This document shows, one piece after another, positions 1 to 6,410 of a stretch of 14,992 nt of DNA. This DNA comes from Candidatus Woesebacteria bacterium RIFCSPHIGHO2_01_FULL_44_10. GTDB lineage: Bacteria; Patescibacteriota; Microgenomatia; UBA8517. The stretch spans positions 7,269-22,260 of the forward strand of contig MGGO01000026.1 in assembly GCA_001792465.1 (NCBI GenBank), written 5' to 3'. Within the stretch, counting starts at the first letter, position 1; the number at the start of each line of letters is the position of its first letter. Made by a program: the position numbers and the translations under genes. The notes below the pieces were generated by a model. That model was not told the origin of the DNA, did no database searches, and worked only from the letters and a program-made list of their open reading frames with translations.

Positions 1-1218
1 CTTCTTTTTAGTGGCCCCAGAGGATCAGGAAAAACGTCAGCGGCCAGGATTATGGCAAAAGTTGTTAACTGCGAAAGTCGCAAGGCGATTGAACCGTGTA
101 ATAAGTGCAATCAGTGCAAAGCAGTCATCAGCGGTTCGAGCTTAGACGTCATTGAGTTAGACGCCGCCAGCAATCGCGGCATTGATGATATCCGTTCCTT
201 GCGAGAAAAGGTAATGTTGGCTCCAAGTTCAGCGGCAAAGAAGGTCTACATTATAGACGAGGCCCATATGTTAACTACCGAAGCGTCAAATGCTTTCTTA
301 AAAACTCTGGAAGAACCCCCTGACCACGTACTTTTTATTTTGGCAACTACCAATCCGGAAAAATTGCCGGAGACAGTGCGCTCGAGGCTGACAAATGTTG
401 TGTTTCGCAAAGCCAACAGCGACGAGATAGCCAGGCAGTTAACCAGAGTGATGAAGGGGGAGAAGATTAAAGCGGCCGATTCGGCCATCGAAGAAATTGC
501 CAAGGCATCTGACGGCTCATTTAGGGATGCGGTAAAAATTGTGGAGCAGCTTTCGCTTTCTACAAAATATATTAAAAAATCTGCGGTGGAAGAATATCTG
601 GATCAAAACAAGGCTCAAACACCAGACCTTTTGATTGAGCACCTAGGCAAAGGAGACGTTAAAGCGGCCTTAACCGAGGTTGAAAATTTAGTTGCTGGAG
701 GCTTGGTAGTCAAAAGCTTTATTGACAAACTTTTGGAAAGGCTAAAAGAAGCGCTTTTAGTGAGAGCCGGTTTGGAAGGCCAGGCTTTGCCGGCTTTTGC
801 CAAGGATGAGCTTATTTTCCTAATAGAGCTTTTAATGATAGCCAGAAATGAGGTGTCAAATTCTCCATTGCCCCAACTGCCTCTTGAAATAGCGGTTGTT
901 AAATTTTGTGATCAAAAACCCAAGGAAGAGCCAAAAGAAAATCTCAAGGAAATTGGGGGTGACGTCTGGACAAAAATCTTGTCTGGGGCAAAAGAGAAGG
1001 ATACTAAAGTAGAGGCGCTTTTGCGCGCAGCCCGCCCGCTTGGCTTTGACGGAAAAACGCTAAAACTTGGAGTTTATTATCAATTCCACAAAGAACGGCT
1101 TGAGGTTAATGCAATAAGACAAACCCTGGAGGATATTGTCGCTGAGATTTTGGGTGGACCGGTACGCGTAAGCTACGTGCTCTTGTCCAGACCAGGCAAT
1201 GGGAGTATAATAAATTAA
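1..1218 (+). CDS. dnaX: DNA polymerase III subunit gamma/tau, 5'-truncated by window edge
   Basis: This is the clamp-loader ATPase that loads the beta sliding clamp at the replication fork. The reading frame is open from base 1, so roughly the first 40 residues lie outside the window; 405 residues are visible. In window numbering it shows a Walker A motif GPRGSGKT (5-12), the four-cysteine zinc module (C24, C33, C36, C39), Walker B IIDEAH (84-89), the sensor-1/arginine-finger stretch around ATTNPEKLPETVRSR, and GSFRDAV, which matches sensor 2. The C-terminal third is shorter than in E. coli tau, and it ends in a small alpha/beta region resembling the end domain of many DnaX proteins. No obvious slippery site for a gamma frameshift was seen. 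ybaB and recR follow directly, the classic order for this locus. Confidence 0.96.
   Translation, partial: LLFSGPRGSGKTSAARIMAKVVNCESRKAIEPCNKCNQCKAVISGSSLDVIELDAASNRGIDDIRSLREKVMLAPSSAAKKVYIIDEAHMLTTEASNAFLKTLEEPPDHVLFILATTNPEKLPETVRSRLTNVVFRKANSDEIARQLTRVMKGEKIKAADSAIEEIAKASDGSFRDAVKIVEQLSLSTKYIKKSAVEEYLDQNKAQTPDLLIEHLGKGDVKAALTEVENLVAGGLVVKSFIDKLLERLKEALLVRAGLEGQALPAFAKDELIFLIELLMIARNEVSNSPLPQLPLEIAVVKFCDQKPKEEPKENLKEIGGDVWTKILSGAKEKDTKVEALLRAARPLGFDGKTLKLGVYYQFHKERLEVNAIRQTLEDIVAEILGGPVRVSYVLLSRPGNGSIIN
1183..1211 (+). promoter_or_regulatory. Promoter for ybaB-recR inside the end of dnaX
   Basis: TTGTCC (1183-1188), a 17-bp spacer and a perfect TATAAT (1206-1211) lie in the last codons of dnaX. 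The -10 box ends 9 nt before the ybaB ATG, so the transcript would have almost no leader. This would let ybaB-recR be expressed independently of dnaX. It is a sequence match only. Confidence 0.6.
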
Positions 1219-1220
1219 TC

Positions 1221-1496
1221 ATGTTAGGAAAAATTGGCGAGTTAAACAAAATGCGGCAGCAGGCCAAGGCGCTTCAAAAGCAACTGGAGCAGATCGTGGA
1301 AGTCTACGAAGAAGGCAATATTAGGGTGAAGGTGACGGGTGATCAGAAACTTCAGTATCTGGAAGTTGACGGTGAAGAAAGAAACGACATTGTTAAGGTG
1401 ATAAACAAAGCCATGAAAAATGTCCAAAAAACCGCAGCCAAGAAAATGTTGGAGATGGGTGGAGGATTGTCAGGCCTTCTCGGCGGCCTCAAGTAG
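1221..1496 (+). CDS. ybaB: YbaB/EbfC nucleoid-associated protein
   Basis: A 91-residue YbaB/EbfC-family protein, a small dimeric DNA-binding protein associated with the nucleoid. The N-terminal helix is rich in K/Q/L (around LNKMRQQAKALQKQLEQI). It is followed by the strand region VEVYEEGNIRVKVTGDQKL, the conserved LEVDGEE turn, and a C-terminal helix ending in a GGGLSGLLGGL tail. Length and layout match the family, and the position between dnaX and recR is the standard one. It starts 2 nt after the dnaX stop without a ribosome-binding site. A strong promoter sits immediately upstream, so initiation is probably leaderless or nearly so. Confidence 0.93.
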   Translation: MLGKIGELNKMRQQAKALQKQLEQIVEVYEEGNIRVKVTGDQKLQYLEVDGEERNDIVKVINKAMKNVQKTAAKKMLEMGGGLSGLLGGLK

Positions 1497-1498
1497 TC

Positions 1499-2107
1499 AT
1501 GATAAAAATAGCCAAGCCCCTGCTACGCGTCATTGAGTCTTTCGGACGCTTACCGGGAATCGGCCCAAAGACGGCGCAGAGATTGACGTACTACCTTCTG
1601 CACGTTCCTCAAAGCTATTTGGAAGAATTTGCCCAGTCGCTGGAAAAGCTTAAAAAAGAAACTGTTCTCTGCAGTATTTGTAAAAACGTGGGGGAGGCGG
1701 ACCCGTGTGTAATTTGTTCTGATAGTAAGCGGGACGCATCAGTAATAATGGTGGTTGAAAGCCCGATTGATATCCTGGTTTTTGAACAAACCGGAAACTA
1801 CAACGGTTTGTACCACGTACTGCACGGAGCCATTAACCCTCTTGAAAACATCGGGCCGGACGAAATTTACATTGATGATTTGTTCCAGCGGTTTAAAAAT
1901 GGTTCGCCGGTTCAGGAGTTAATTTTGGCGACTAATCCGACCATGGAGGGCGAAGCCACAGCAATGTTTATCAGTAAAAAGTTAAAAACCAAAAGCCAAA
2001 AGCTTAAAATTACGAGATTGGGAAGAGGGGTCCCGACAGGAGCGGATATTGAACATGCGGACAGCGTGACTTTGACGCAAGCCTTGGAAGGAAGGAGAGC
2101 TTTTTAA
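1499..2107 (+). CDS. recR: Recombination mediator protein RecR
   Basis: RecR acts with RecO (and RecF) to load RecA onto single-stranded DNA during gap repair. The 202 residues contain a helix-hairpin-helix LPGIGPKTAQR (about 18-28), a C4 zinc finger (C58, C61, C70, C73) and a Toprim domain. The Toprim domain has VVESPIDILVFEQTG (its acidic Glu at 87), HGAINPLENIGPDEI and ATNPTMEGEATAMF. The length is normal for the family. The ATG lies 2 nt after the ybaB stop and no Shine-Dalgarno sequence is visible, so translation is probably coupled to ybaB. Confidence 0.96.
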   Translation: MIKIAKPLLRVIESFGRLPGIGPKTAQRLTYYLLHVPQSYLEEFAQSLEKLKKETVLCSICKNVGEADPCVICSDSKRDASVIMVVESPIDILVFEQTGNYNGLYHVLHGAINPLENIGPDEIYIDDLFQRFKNGSPVQELILATNPTMEGEATAMFISKKLKTKSQKLKITRLGRGVPTGADIEHADSVTLTQALEGRRAF

Positions 2108-2108
2108 A

Positions 2109-2504
2109 ATGCCCGACCCGAAAAAACTGGCCCAACAAGCGGCAAAAGTTGCTCGTGATGAGGGGTTGGAGATTTTGAAAGCGGCGGGGGAGCAGATTAA
2201 ATCGCCTCCAAGCCAAGCTCCAGAAAGCCAGGAGGCCCAAGAGAAAAAGATTGAGGAGGAGAAAGTAAAAGCCAGTGACTTACGGCGCCTTGAAGCTCTG
2301 GAAGTGGAAATGAAACAGATTCGCCAAGAGAAAGAGAAAGAGTATCAAGAGCGTGTTACTCAACAGTTTCCAAGGCAAGAAGCTCAGCCGGCCCCGGTTG
2401 AAGAACCATCGACAAAACCAAAAAGGGGACTTTTCAAAGGGCCACAAGCCCGAGCCGAGAAAGCCCGCCGCGCCACCGAACTGGTCAAAATGCCAAGTGG
2501 GTAG
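2109..2504 (+). CDS. Charged coiled-coil/disordered protein of unknown function
   Basis: A 131-residue protein I do not recognise. It is rich in Lys, Glu, Gln and Ala, with a long predicted helix (about residues 35-85, EKKIEEEKVKA through RQEKEKEYQERV) that should form a coiled coil. Pro-rich stretches lie on both sides, and the tail is basic (PKRGLFKGPQARAEKAR). There is no signal peptide or membrane segment. It starts one base after the recR stop. It is one of the few genes here with a good Shine-Dalgarno-like tract, the GGAAGGAGAG stretch at the end of recR, with AGGAG at 2093-2097, 11 nt before the ATG. It is probably co-transcribed with recR. Its 3' end is 2 nt from that of the convergent gene. 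Confidence 0.7.
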   Translation: MPDPKKLAQQAAKVARDEGLEILKAAGEQIKSPPSQAPESQEAQEKKIEEEKVKASDLRRLEALEVEMKQIRQEKEKEYQERVTQQFPRQEAQPAPVEEPSTKPKRGLFKGPQARAEKARRATELVKMPSG

Positions 2505-2506
2505 TC

Positions 2507-3202
2507 CTATTGATCGATTATCCAAAGAGTGAAAGGAGTATTTCTTGTGGGGGTGTCAAAGTCCACGATTACGTTTCCCTTGTGCCAATCCGGTAGTAGA
2601 TTTTCATGATGGACGATGCCTGACTTTTTCATTTCCTCAATTTTCTCATCAAGCAGATCCTTTGCTTGGTCGAACTTTTCTCTGACCAAACGAACTGTTT
2701 CTGGATTTATACTAGAGTCTATTTTCGCATTTTCTAAAAACTCCGCGACAGTAATGCCGGCGTTGGCTTTTTCCATAATCAGATATTGTCTGTCCAAATG
2801 ATTAGAATAGACGATGGCTAAATGGCGCGGAACTCTAATAAACTTAGGTAAATCATTGGCAACTGCGAAGAGATAATCCATACGCTCTAAAGCTAGAGGT
2901 ATTGAATGTTCGAAGTCTGCTTCTTTAATGACAATGTTCTCTCCAGGAATTTGATATACATCGGAATGCCCACCACTTCTTAACCATTTTCGAGTTGTGG
3001 AACTCTGACGCACTCCATGTTTAAAAGCTTCCTCTTTGTAGAGTGCCAGTTTAGACAGGATATCTGGGTACCGCGCCTTGATTAATTTTTGTCCACTTTC
3101 TGTAACAATTGCATATCCACCTTTTAAATTAAATTTTCTCCATCGAGTATTATCGAATCTCTCAAGCCAAGTCGATCCGGGTAAGCTATGTCTATCTTCC
3201 AT
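2507..3202 (-). CDS. Protein-kinase-fold protein ending at the metal-binding Asp
   Basis: A 231-residue reverse-strand protein with the signature positions of the kinase-like (PKL) fold. It has a glycine-rich loop RSGGHSDVYQI (76-86), a candidate ATP lysine K93 in VIKE, and a hinge-like LIMEK (141-145). The catalytic loop is PDWHKGN, with D205 and N210 at the usual five-residue spacing, and an IDQ in the DFG position (D230) follows. The protein then stops one residue later, so the usual C-terminal lobe helices are absent. A long helix (about 160-195) precedes the catalytic loop. The ~70 N-terminal residues are unrecognised. Substrate is unknown. The start ATG lies 6 nt after a TAAAAT box, which suggests a leaderless transcript. 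The gene may be a naturally minimal kinase or a truncated one. Confidence 0.65.
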   Translation of the reverse strand: MEDRHSLPGSTWLERFDNTRWRKFNLKGGYAIVTESGQKLIKARYPDILSKLALYKEEAFKHGVRQSSTTRKWLRSGGHSDVYQIPGENIVIKEADFEHSIPLALERMDYLFAVANDLPKFIRVPRHLAIVYSNHLDRQYLIMEKANAGITVAEFLENAKIDSSINPETVRLVREKFDQAKDLLDEKIEEMKKSGIVHHENLLPDWHKGNVIVDFDTPTRNTPFTLWIIDQ

Positions 3203-3208
3203 ATGGAT

Positions 3209-3237
3209 ATTTTAGCAGACTTTTAAATGATTGTTCA
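3209..3237 (-). promoter_or_regulatory. Promoter of the kinase-fold gene
   Basis: On the reverse strand, TGAACA (3237-3232), a 17-bp spacer and TAAAAT (3214-3209) end exactly 6 nt before the ATG at 3202. That puts the expected transcription start at the A of the start codon. It is arranged back to back with the cysS promoter. Confidence 0.55.
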
Positions 3238-3244
3238 GTTAAGG

Positions 3245-3250
3245 TACAAT
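3245..3250 (+). promoter_or_regulatory. -10 box of cysS
   Basis: TACAAT ends exactly 6 nt before the GTG proposed as the cysS start, so transcription would begin at or next to that G. The -35 is weak (TTTTAA at 3221-3226, 18-bp spacer). The box supports GTG 3257 over ATG 3227, because the latter lies upstream of the expected transcript. Confidence 0.5.
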
Positions 3251-3256
3251 TGGGCT

Positions 3257-4648
3257 GTGTCAGATATTTATCTATACAACTCCCTAACTCGCAAAAAAGA
3301 GAAGCTTGAGGCCCTTCGACAGACTCAGGGCAAGCCAGAGGTAGGGATGTATACCTGTGGCCCGACGGTTTATAACTATCAGCACATCGGTAACTTCCGC
3401 ACGATGACTTTGTCAGATATCTTGCGACGCACTCTAATTTTTAATAGCTATAAAGTGAAGTTTGTGAGAAACATCACGGATATAGATGACAAAACAATAA
3501 AAGGCGCGGCAGATGCCAAGATGGAGCTTGCCGAATTCACGAAAAAATATACCCAGATTTTTTTTGAAGATCTAAAAGAATTGAACATCCTCCCTGCAGA
3601 CGTAGATACGAAAGCGACTGACTATATCGAAGAAATGATTGATTACAACAAAGCTCTTGTAGAAAAAGGTTTAGCCTATGTTGAAAATGACGGATCTGTT
3701 TATTTTGATATTTCTAAATTTACAAACTACGGAAAGCTCTCGAGGATCAAAAAGCGTCAATTGCAAACCGGAACAAGAATCCTGTCAGATGAATATGCAA
3801 AAGAAGACGTTCAAGATTTTGCACTTTGGAAATCGGTAAAACCTGATGAATTCGGTTATGAGTCACCTTGGGGCAGGGGAAGACCGGGTTGGCACATAGA
3901 ATGTTCTGTCATGAGCCAAAAAAATCTTGGCGATACTTTCGACATCCACGTCGGGGGAATTGATCTTTTGTTTCCACATCATGAAAACGAAATTGCACAA
4001 TCGGAAGGAAAAACGGGCAAAGAATTTGTTAACTATTTTGTCCACGGGGAGTTTTTACTGGTAGATGGAGCAAAAATGAGTAAATCCTTGAAAAATTTTT
4101 ATACAGTTTCCGATATTGAAAAACAAGGTTTCGACCCCCTTGCTCTGAGGTATTTTTACCTGACGGGTCATTATAGAAATATTTTGAATTTTACTTGGGA
4201 ATCCCTTGAGTCGGCCCAAAATGCACTGACTAGATTGAAAGCGCAAATGGTGGAACTAAAAAATGCAACCCGGAGCCAACTATCCAAAGAAAAACTTGAA
4301 AAAGTCAAAAAATACCAAAATGAATTTCTGGTGGCGGTTAATGATGATTTAAACACCCCCCAAGCGCTGGCGGTTTTGTGGGAGGTGCTAAAAAGTAATA
4401 TTCCAAGTGAAGATAAGTATGATCTGGTGCTGTCGTTTGACGAAGTGCTCGGCTTAAATTTGGCAAAAGTATCACAGGTATCACAAGTAATGCAAGTACC
4501 ACAGGAAGTTCAGAAATTGGTGGATGAGAGGGAGAAGTTAAGAAAAGCGGGGAAATTTGAAGAAAGTGATTTGGTTCGTGAGCACTTGGAAGAAATGGGC
4601 TATGCTGTAGAAGATACAGTTCACGGCCCGAAAGTCAAAAAACTTTAA
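3257..4648 (+). CDS. cysS: Cysteinyl-tRNA synthetase
   Basis: This class I synthetase charges tRNA-Cys. Starting at GTG 3257 it has 463 residues, normal for the family. It shows C34 in YTCGPTVYN, a HIGN motif (43-46), the zinc-site regions WHIECS (212-217) and HHENE (241-245), and KMSKS (273-277). GTG is preferred over ATG 3227 because a -10 box lies directly before it, the family's YNSLTRKKE opening follows at once, and the extra ten residues match nothing. Two oddities lie within it: a palindromic repeat insertion coding for LRQTQGKPE just before the active-site Cys, and a 9-bp tandem repeat near the C-terminus. The next gene starts inside its stop codon. Confidence 0.95.
   Translation: MSDIYLYNSLTRKKEKLEALRQTQGKPEVGMYTCGPTVYNYQHIGNFRTMTLSDILRRTLIFNSYKVKFVRNITDIDDKTIKGAADAKMELAEFTKKYTQIFFEDLKELNILPADVDTKATDYIEEMIDYNKALVEKGLAYVENDGSVYFDISKFTNYGKLSRIKKRQLQTGTRILSDEYAKEDVQDFALWKSVKPDEFGYESPWGRGRPGWHIECSVMSQKNLGDTFDIHVGGIDLLFPHHENEIAQSEGKTGKEFVNYFVHGEFLLVDGAKMSKSLKNFYTVSDIEKQGFDPLALRYFYLTGHYRNILNFTWESLESAQNALTRLKAQMVELKNATRSQLSKEKLEKVKKYQNEFLVAVNDDLNTPQALAVLWEVLKSNIPSEDKYDLVLSFDEVLGLNLAKVSQVSQVMQVPQEVQKLVDEREKLRKAGKFEESDLVREHLEEMGYAVEDTVHGPKVKKL
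3312..3334 (+). repeat. Palindromic repeat element inserted in the cysS coding sequence
   Basis: The bases CCCT (3312-3315) through AGGG (3327-3330), followed by CAAG, closely resemble the CCTTCGACAAGCTCAGG-type element. From memory, that element is scattered through many environmental bacterial genomes and often appears translated as LRQAQGKPE-like peptides. Here it is read in frame as LRQTQGKPE between the TRKKE opening and the VGMYTCGPTV block. In E. coli CysRS that loop is about five residues shorter. It is a tolerated in-frame insertion or replacement in a surface loop. Confidence 0.6.
4469..4513 (+). repeat. 9-bp in-frame tandem repeat in cysS
   Basis: Five consecutive 9-bp units: GTATCACAG, GTATCACAA, GTAATGCAA, GTACCACAG and the degenerate GAAGTTCAG. 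They encode VSQ-VSQ-VMQ-VPQ-EVQ. The period is a multiple of three, so the frame is kept. The array sits in the linker before the final KLVDEREKLRKAGKFEESD helix pair of CysRS. Confidence 0.85.
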
Positions 4649-5397
4649 TGCTTAATCTTATTTTATCTTTGCTGCTTTTGGTGAATGTTGCTTCTGCCCA
4701 AGAGCTGACGGCAGCGCGGGCGTATGATGATTATATTTTCACTTTGCAAAGATATGAGGACGCCCACCAGGATTACGTCGTGGCTAAAAACGCATATCTT
4801 CAAAACAAGACCTTAAATTTGCAAAACCAAGCTCAGGAAAAAACCGCCCTAATGCTTGGTGCCCGCGATGAAGTAGTCAAGGCCCACTTAACTGCCATTC
4901 GCGCTGTTTTGGTTGAAGAGAGGGGACTATCAACTGAGGAGAAAGCACCATTCTTAAGTGGAATTGATGAGGAAGTGGCTTGGTGGGCAGCAGACCACAG
5001 TGCTGAAGAAGCGGCCAGCAGATATGAAACTAACACCGAATACATCATTTATAGATCTCTTTTCTGGATATCGGTTTCAAAAACAAGATATGTACTGGGT
5101 AGTGAGCGAAATCTTCTGGTTGATTTGCGGAACAAGGTTAGCGAGATTGCAGCTACTGGGGACAAAAATACACAAGCCATTGAGAAATGGTTTAACGACA
5201 TCGAAGACCGGTTCAACCAAAGTGAGGAAGCGGAGAAACTGGCTATTGATTCGATTGCCGATCTTGAAAAAAGATACGGCAACCGCCAGAGTATATATAA
5301 TAAAGCAGTGAGTCTTGAAAAGGAGGCATTTTTACCCTTGGTTGAAGCCAAAGATTTTTTTAAGGAAATTATTAGAGTAATCAAAACGAAAGATTAA
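4648..5397 (+). CDS. Predicted secreted helical protein, unknown function
   Basis: A 249-residue protein I do not recognise. The N-terminus is hydrophobic (LILSLLLLVNVASA) with a plausible signal-peptidase site after A17 (ASA|QE), although the n-region has no positive charge. The remainder is almost entirely helical and charged, with long heptad-like stretches (for example around AEKLAIDSIADLEKRY), so an extracellular or surface coiled coil is likely. The ATG overlaps the cysS stop (TAATG), which indicates translational coupling. A single-pass membrane protein follows after one base, and the two may act together at the envelope. Confidence 0.7.
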   Translation: MLNLILSLLLLVNVASAQELTAARAYDDYIFTLQRYEDAHQDYVVAKNAYLQNKTLNLQNQAQEKTALMLGARDEVVKAHLTAIRAVLVEERGLSTEEKAPFLSGIDEEVAWWAADHSAEEAASRYETNTEYIIYRSLFWISVSKTRYVLGSERNLLVDLRNKVSEIAATGDKNTQAIEKWFNDIEDRFNQSEEAEKLAIDSIADLEKRYGNRQSIYNKAVSLEKEAFLPLVEAKDFFKEIIRVIKTKD

Positions 5398-5398
5398 T

Positions 5399-5821
5399 AT
5401 GGATCAAGTACCCCAACAACAAATAGCGCCGCAAATACCAAAAGAACCAAGTCAAATCGGAAGATATTTTAATGAGGCTGCGGCGAAGTTTAATAGTTTG
5501 ACAAAAAACCTTTCTCCCCGCAACAAGAAATTTTTAGGCTATGCATTGATTGGGTTAGTAGGCTTTGCTTTTTTGGTTCTGATTATGGCGGTAATTGCTG
5601 CAGCGACTAAGCCCAAAGCGCCGCAGGTGCGCCCGGCCCCAACGCCAATTTCGGGGAATTTTGCCCCCATTGAAAACCCCAGCCGCTGGGCAACGGATGA
5701 GGGAGTGTTGGCAATTGAAGCGAGGTTAACCGATATTGAAGCCCAAATTAGTAAAACTGACCTAACTAACTCCACCCTCCAACCCCCGGAGCTGGATTTT
5801 GAAGTTGAATTTACAAATTGA
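5399..5821 (+). CDS. Single-pass membrane protein, unknown function
   Basis: A 140-residue protein with a Pro/Gln-rich N-terminus (QVPQQQIAPQIPKEP) and a basic stretch SPRNKKF just before one strong transmembrane helix (about 45-69, LGYALIGLVGFAFLVLIMAV). A proline-rich linker (KPKAPQVRPAPTP) and a short C-terminal helix (about 104-117, LAIEARLTDIEAQI) follow. The positive charge before the helix predicts a cytoplasmic N-terminus and an outside C-terminus. It starts one base after the preceding secreted-protein gene. Its last 11 bases overlap the convergent reverse-strand gene. It resembles no characterised family known to me. Confidence 0.7.
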   Translation: MDQVPQQQIAPQIPKEPSQIGRYFNEAAAKFNSLTKNLSPRNKKFLGYALIGLVGFAFLVLIMAVIAAATKPKAPQVRPAPTPISGNFAPIENPSRWATDEGVLAIEARLTDIEAQISKTDLTNSTLQPPELDFEVEFTN

Positions 5822-6137
5822 TCTTCTTGAGAGCGAAAGCGGGGGAGGTCTTAGTAATAATACCGACGTGGTCGATCATGGGGAAACGGGCACGGACCTC
5901 GTCCTGAAATTTTTGAGCCAACTTACTGGTGTATTGATTATATGTTCCTTCCTGGGTTTGGCAGAGTTTTTGTTCGTACTCACGAACTACTTTCATGACT
6001 TTTTCTCCGACTCTATTAAATTCATCTTGGTGTGGTTCTTCATTCAGGGTGTACATATCGTGAATTCTCTGAAATTCTTCGAAAAGCTGTCTATTGAGAG
6101 CCAACATTCGGTTAACATATTCTTTATACTTGACCAT
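5811..6137 (-). CDS. Conserved-looking 108-aa protein downstream of the ATP-cone gene
   Basis: A soluble, charged, mostly helical protein of unknown function. Aromatic and charged residues are spread along helices (YKEYVNRMLALNRQLFEEF, then KVMKVVREYEQKLCQTQ). A more globular end follows, RARFPMIDHVGIITKTSPAFALKKINL in outline. No catalytic motif was recognised. Its ATG lies inside the end of the ATP-cone gene (14-bp overlap), so the two form a coupled operon and may work together. The forward-strand frame across the same DNA is rejected because it is a hydrophobic mirror of this charged protein and of the recognisable ATP-cone. Confidence 0.65.
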   Translation of the reverse strand: MVKYKEYVNRMLALNRQLFEEFQRIHDMYTLNEEPHQDEFNRVGEKVMKVVREYEQKLCQTQEGTYNQYTSKLAQKFQDEVRARFPMIDHVGIITKTSPAFALKKINL

Positions 6138-6393
6138 TTTTAGTTTTACCGTCCTGGTACCAAATGAAAAAATCAGCCGCGCGCTGGTTAACTTTTTTTA
6201 GCTCTTCGATTACTTTGTCTCGAATTGCAAGTGTCGAAAGTTTTTGATGATCGTGGGTTTGGGCCCAGTCACCAACATTTTTGACAAGCTGAGTTGCCTG
6301 GGTATCATCAAGCCCGGCGGCTTTGGCAATCCTTAGCAGCTTCTCTTGGCTAAATTCTTCAAGCGACCCGTCTCTTTTAATAACCTGCATCAT
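6124..6393 (-). CDS. Stand-alone ATP-cone domain protein
   Basis: An 89-residue protein that is essentially one ATP-cone, the nucleotide-binding regulatory domain found at the N-terminus of ribonucleotide reductases and in NrdR. The opening QVIKRDGSLEEFSQEKLLRIAKAAG matches the classic VxKRDGxxexFdxeKi..ai pattern in outline, and the helix pair and IRDKVIEELKKVNQRAADFFIWY fit the rest. There is no NrdR zinc ribbon and no reductase domain. ATG 6393 is chosen from the -10 spacing; ATG 6390 and TTG 6396 are alternatives. It is coupled to the downstream 108-aa gene. A role in sensing ATP/dATP is likely by family, but the target is unknown. Confidence 0.8.
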   Translation of the reverse strand: MMQVIKRDGSLEEFSQEKLLRIAKAAGLDDTQATQLVKNVGDWAQTHDHQKLSTLAIRDKVIEELKKVNQRAADFFIWYQDGKTKNGQV

Positions 6394-6397
6394 CAAA

Positions 6398-6404
6398 TAT
6401 AATA
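6398..6404. promoter_or_regulatory. Shared divergent -10 region between ATP-cone and ZIP genes
   Basis: TATAAT (6398-6403, forward) and TATTAT (6404-6399, reverse) are overlapping -10 boxes in a near-symmetric TATAATA. The forward box ends 7 nt before the ZIP gene ATG at 6411. The reverse box ends 5 nt before the ATP-cone ATG at 6393. A weak forward -35 (TTTTAA, 6375-6380) has a 17-bp spacer. Only 17 nt separate the two coding regions. Confidence 0.6.
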
Positions 6405-6410
6405 ACTTTA

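Noticed and set aside
3227..3256. ATG 3227 as the cysS start
   Set aside because: It precedes the -10 box at 3245-3250, so it would not be in the transcript from that promoter. The ten added residues match nothing in the family.
4958..5311. Forward-strand 117-aa open frame
   Set aside because: It lies wholly inside the secreted coiled-coil gene in another frame. Its composition has no domain, and it has no promoter or coupled start.
5049..5384. Reverse-strand 111-aa open frame
   Set aside because: It is antisense to the secreted protein gene. It is Ser/Leu-rich, as expected for a shadow of Glu/Lys-rich coding DNA.
5799..6143. Forward-strand 114-aa open frame
   Set aside because: It is antisense to the ATP-cone operon. 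It reads as a hydrophobic mirror of charged helical proteins, and the reverse-strand frames carry a recognisable domain and a promoter.
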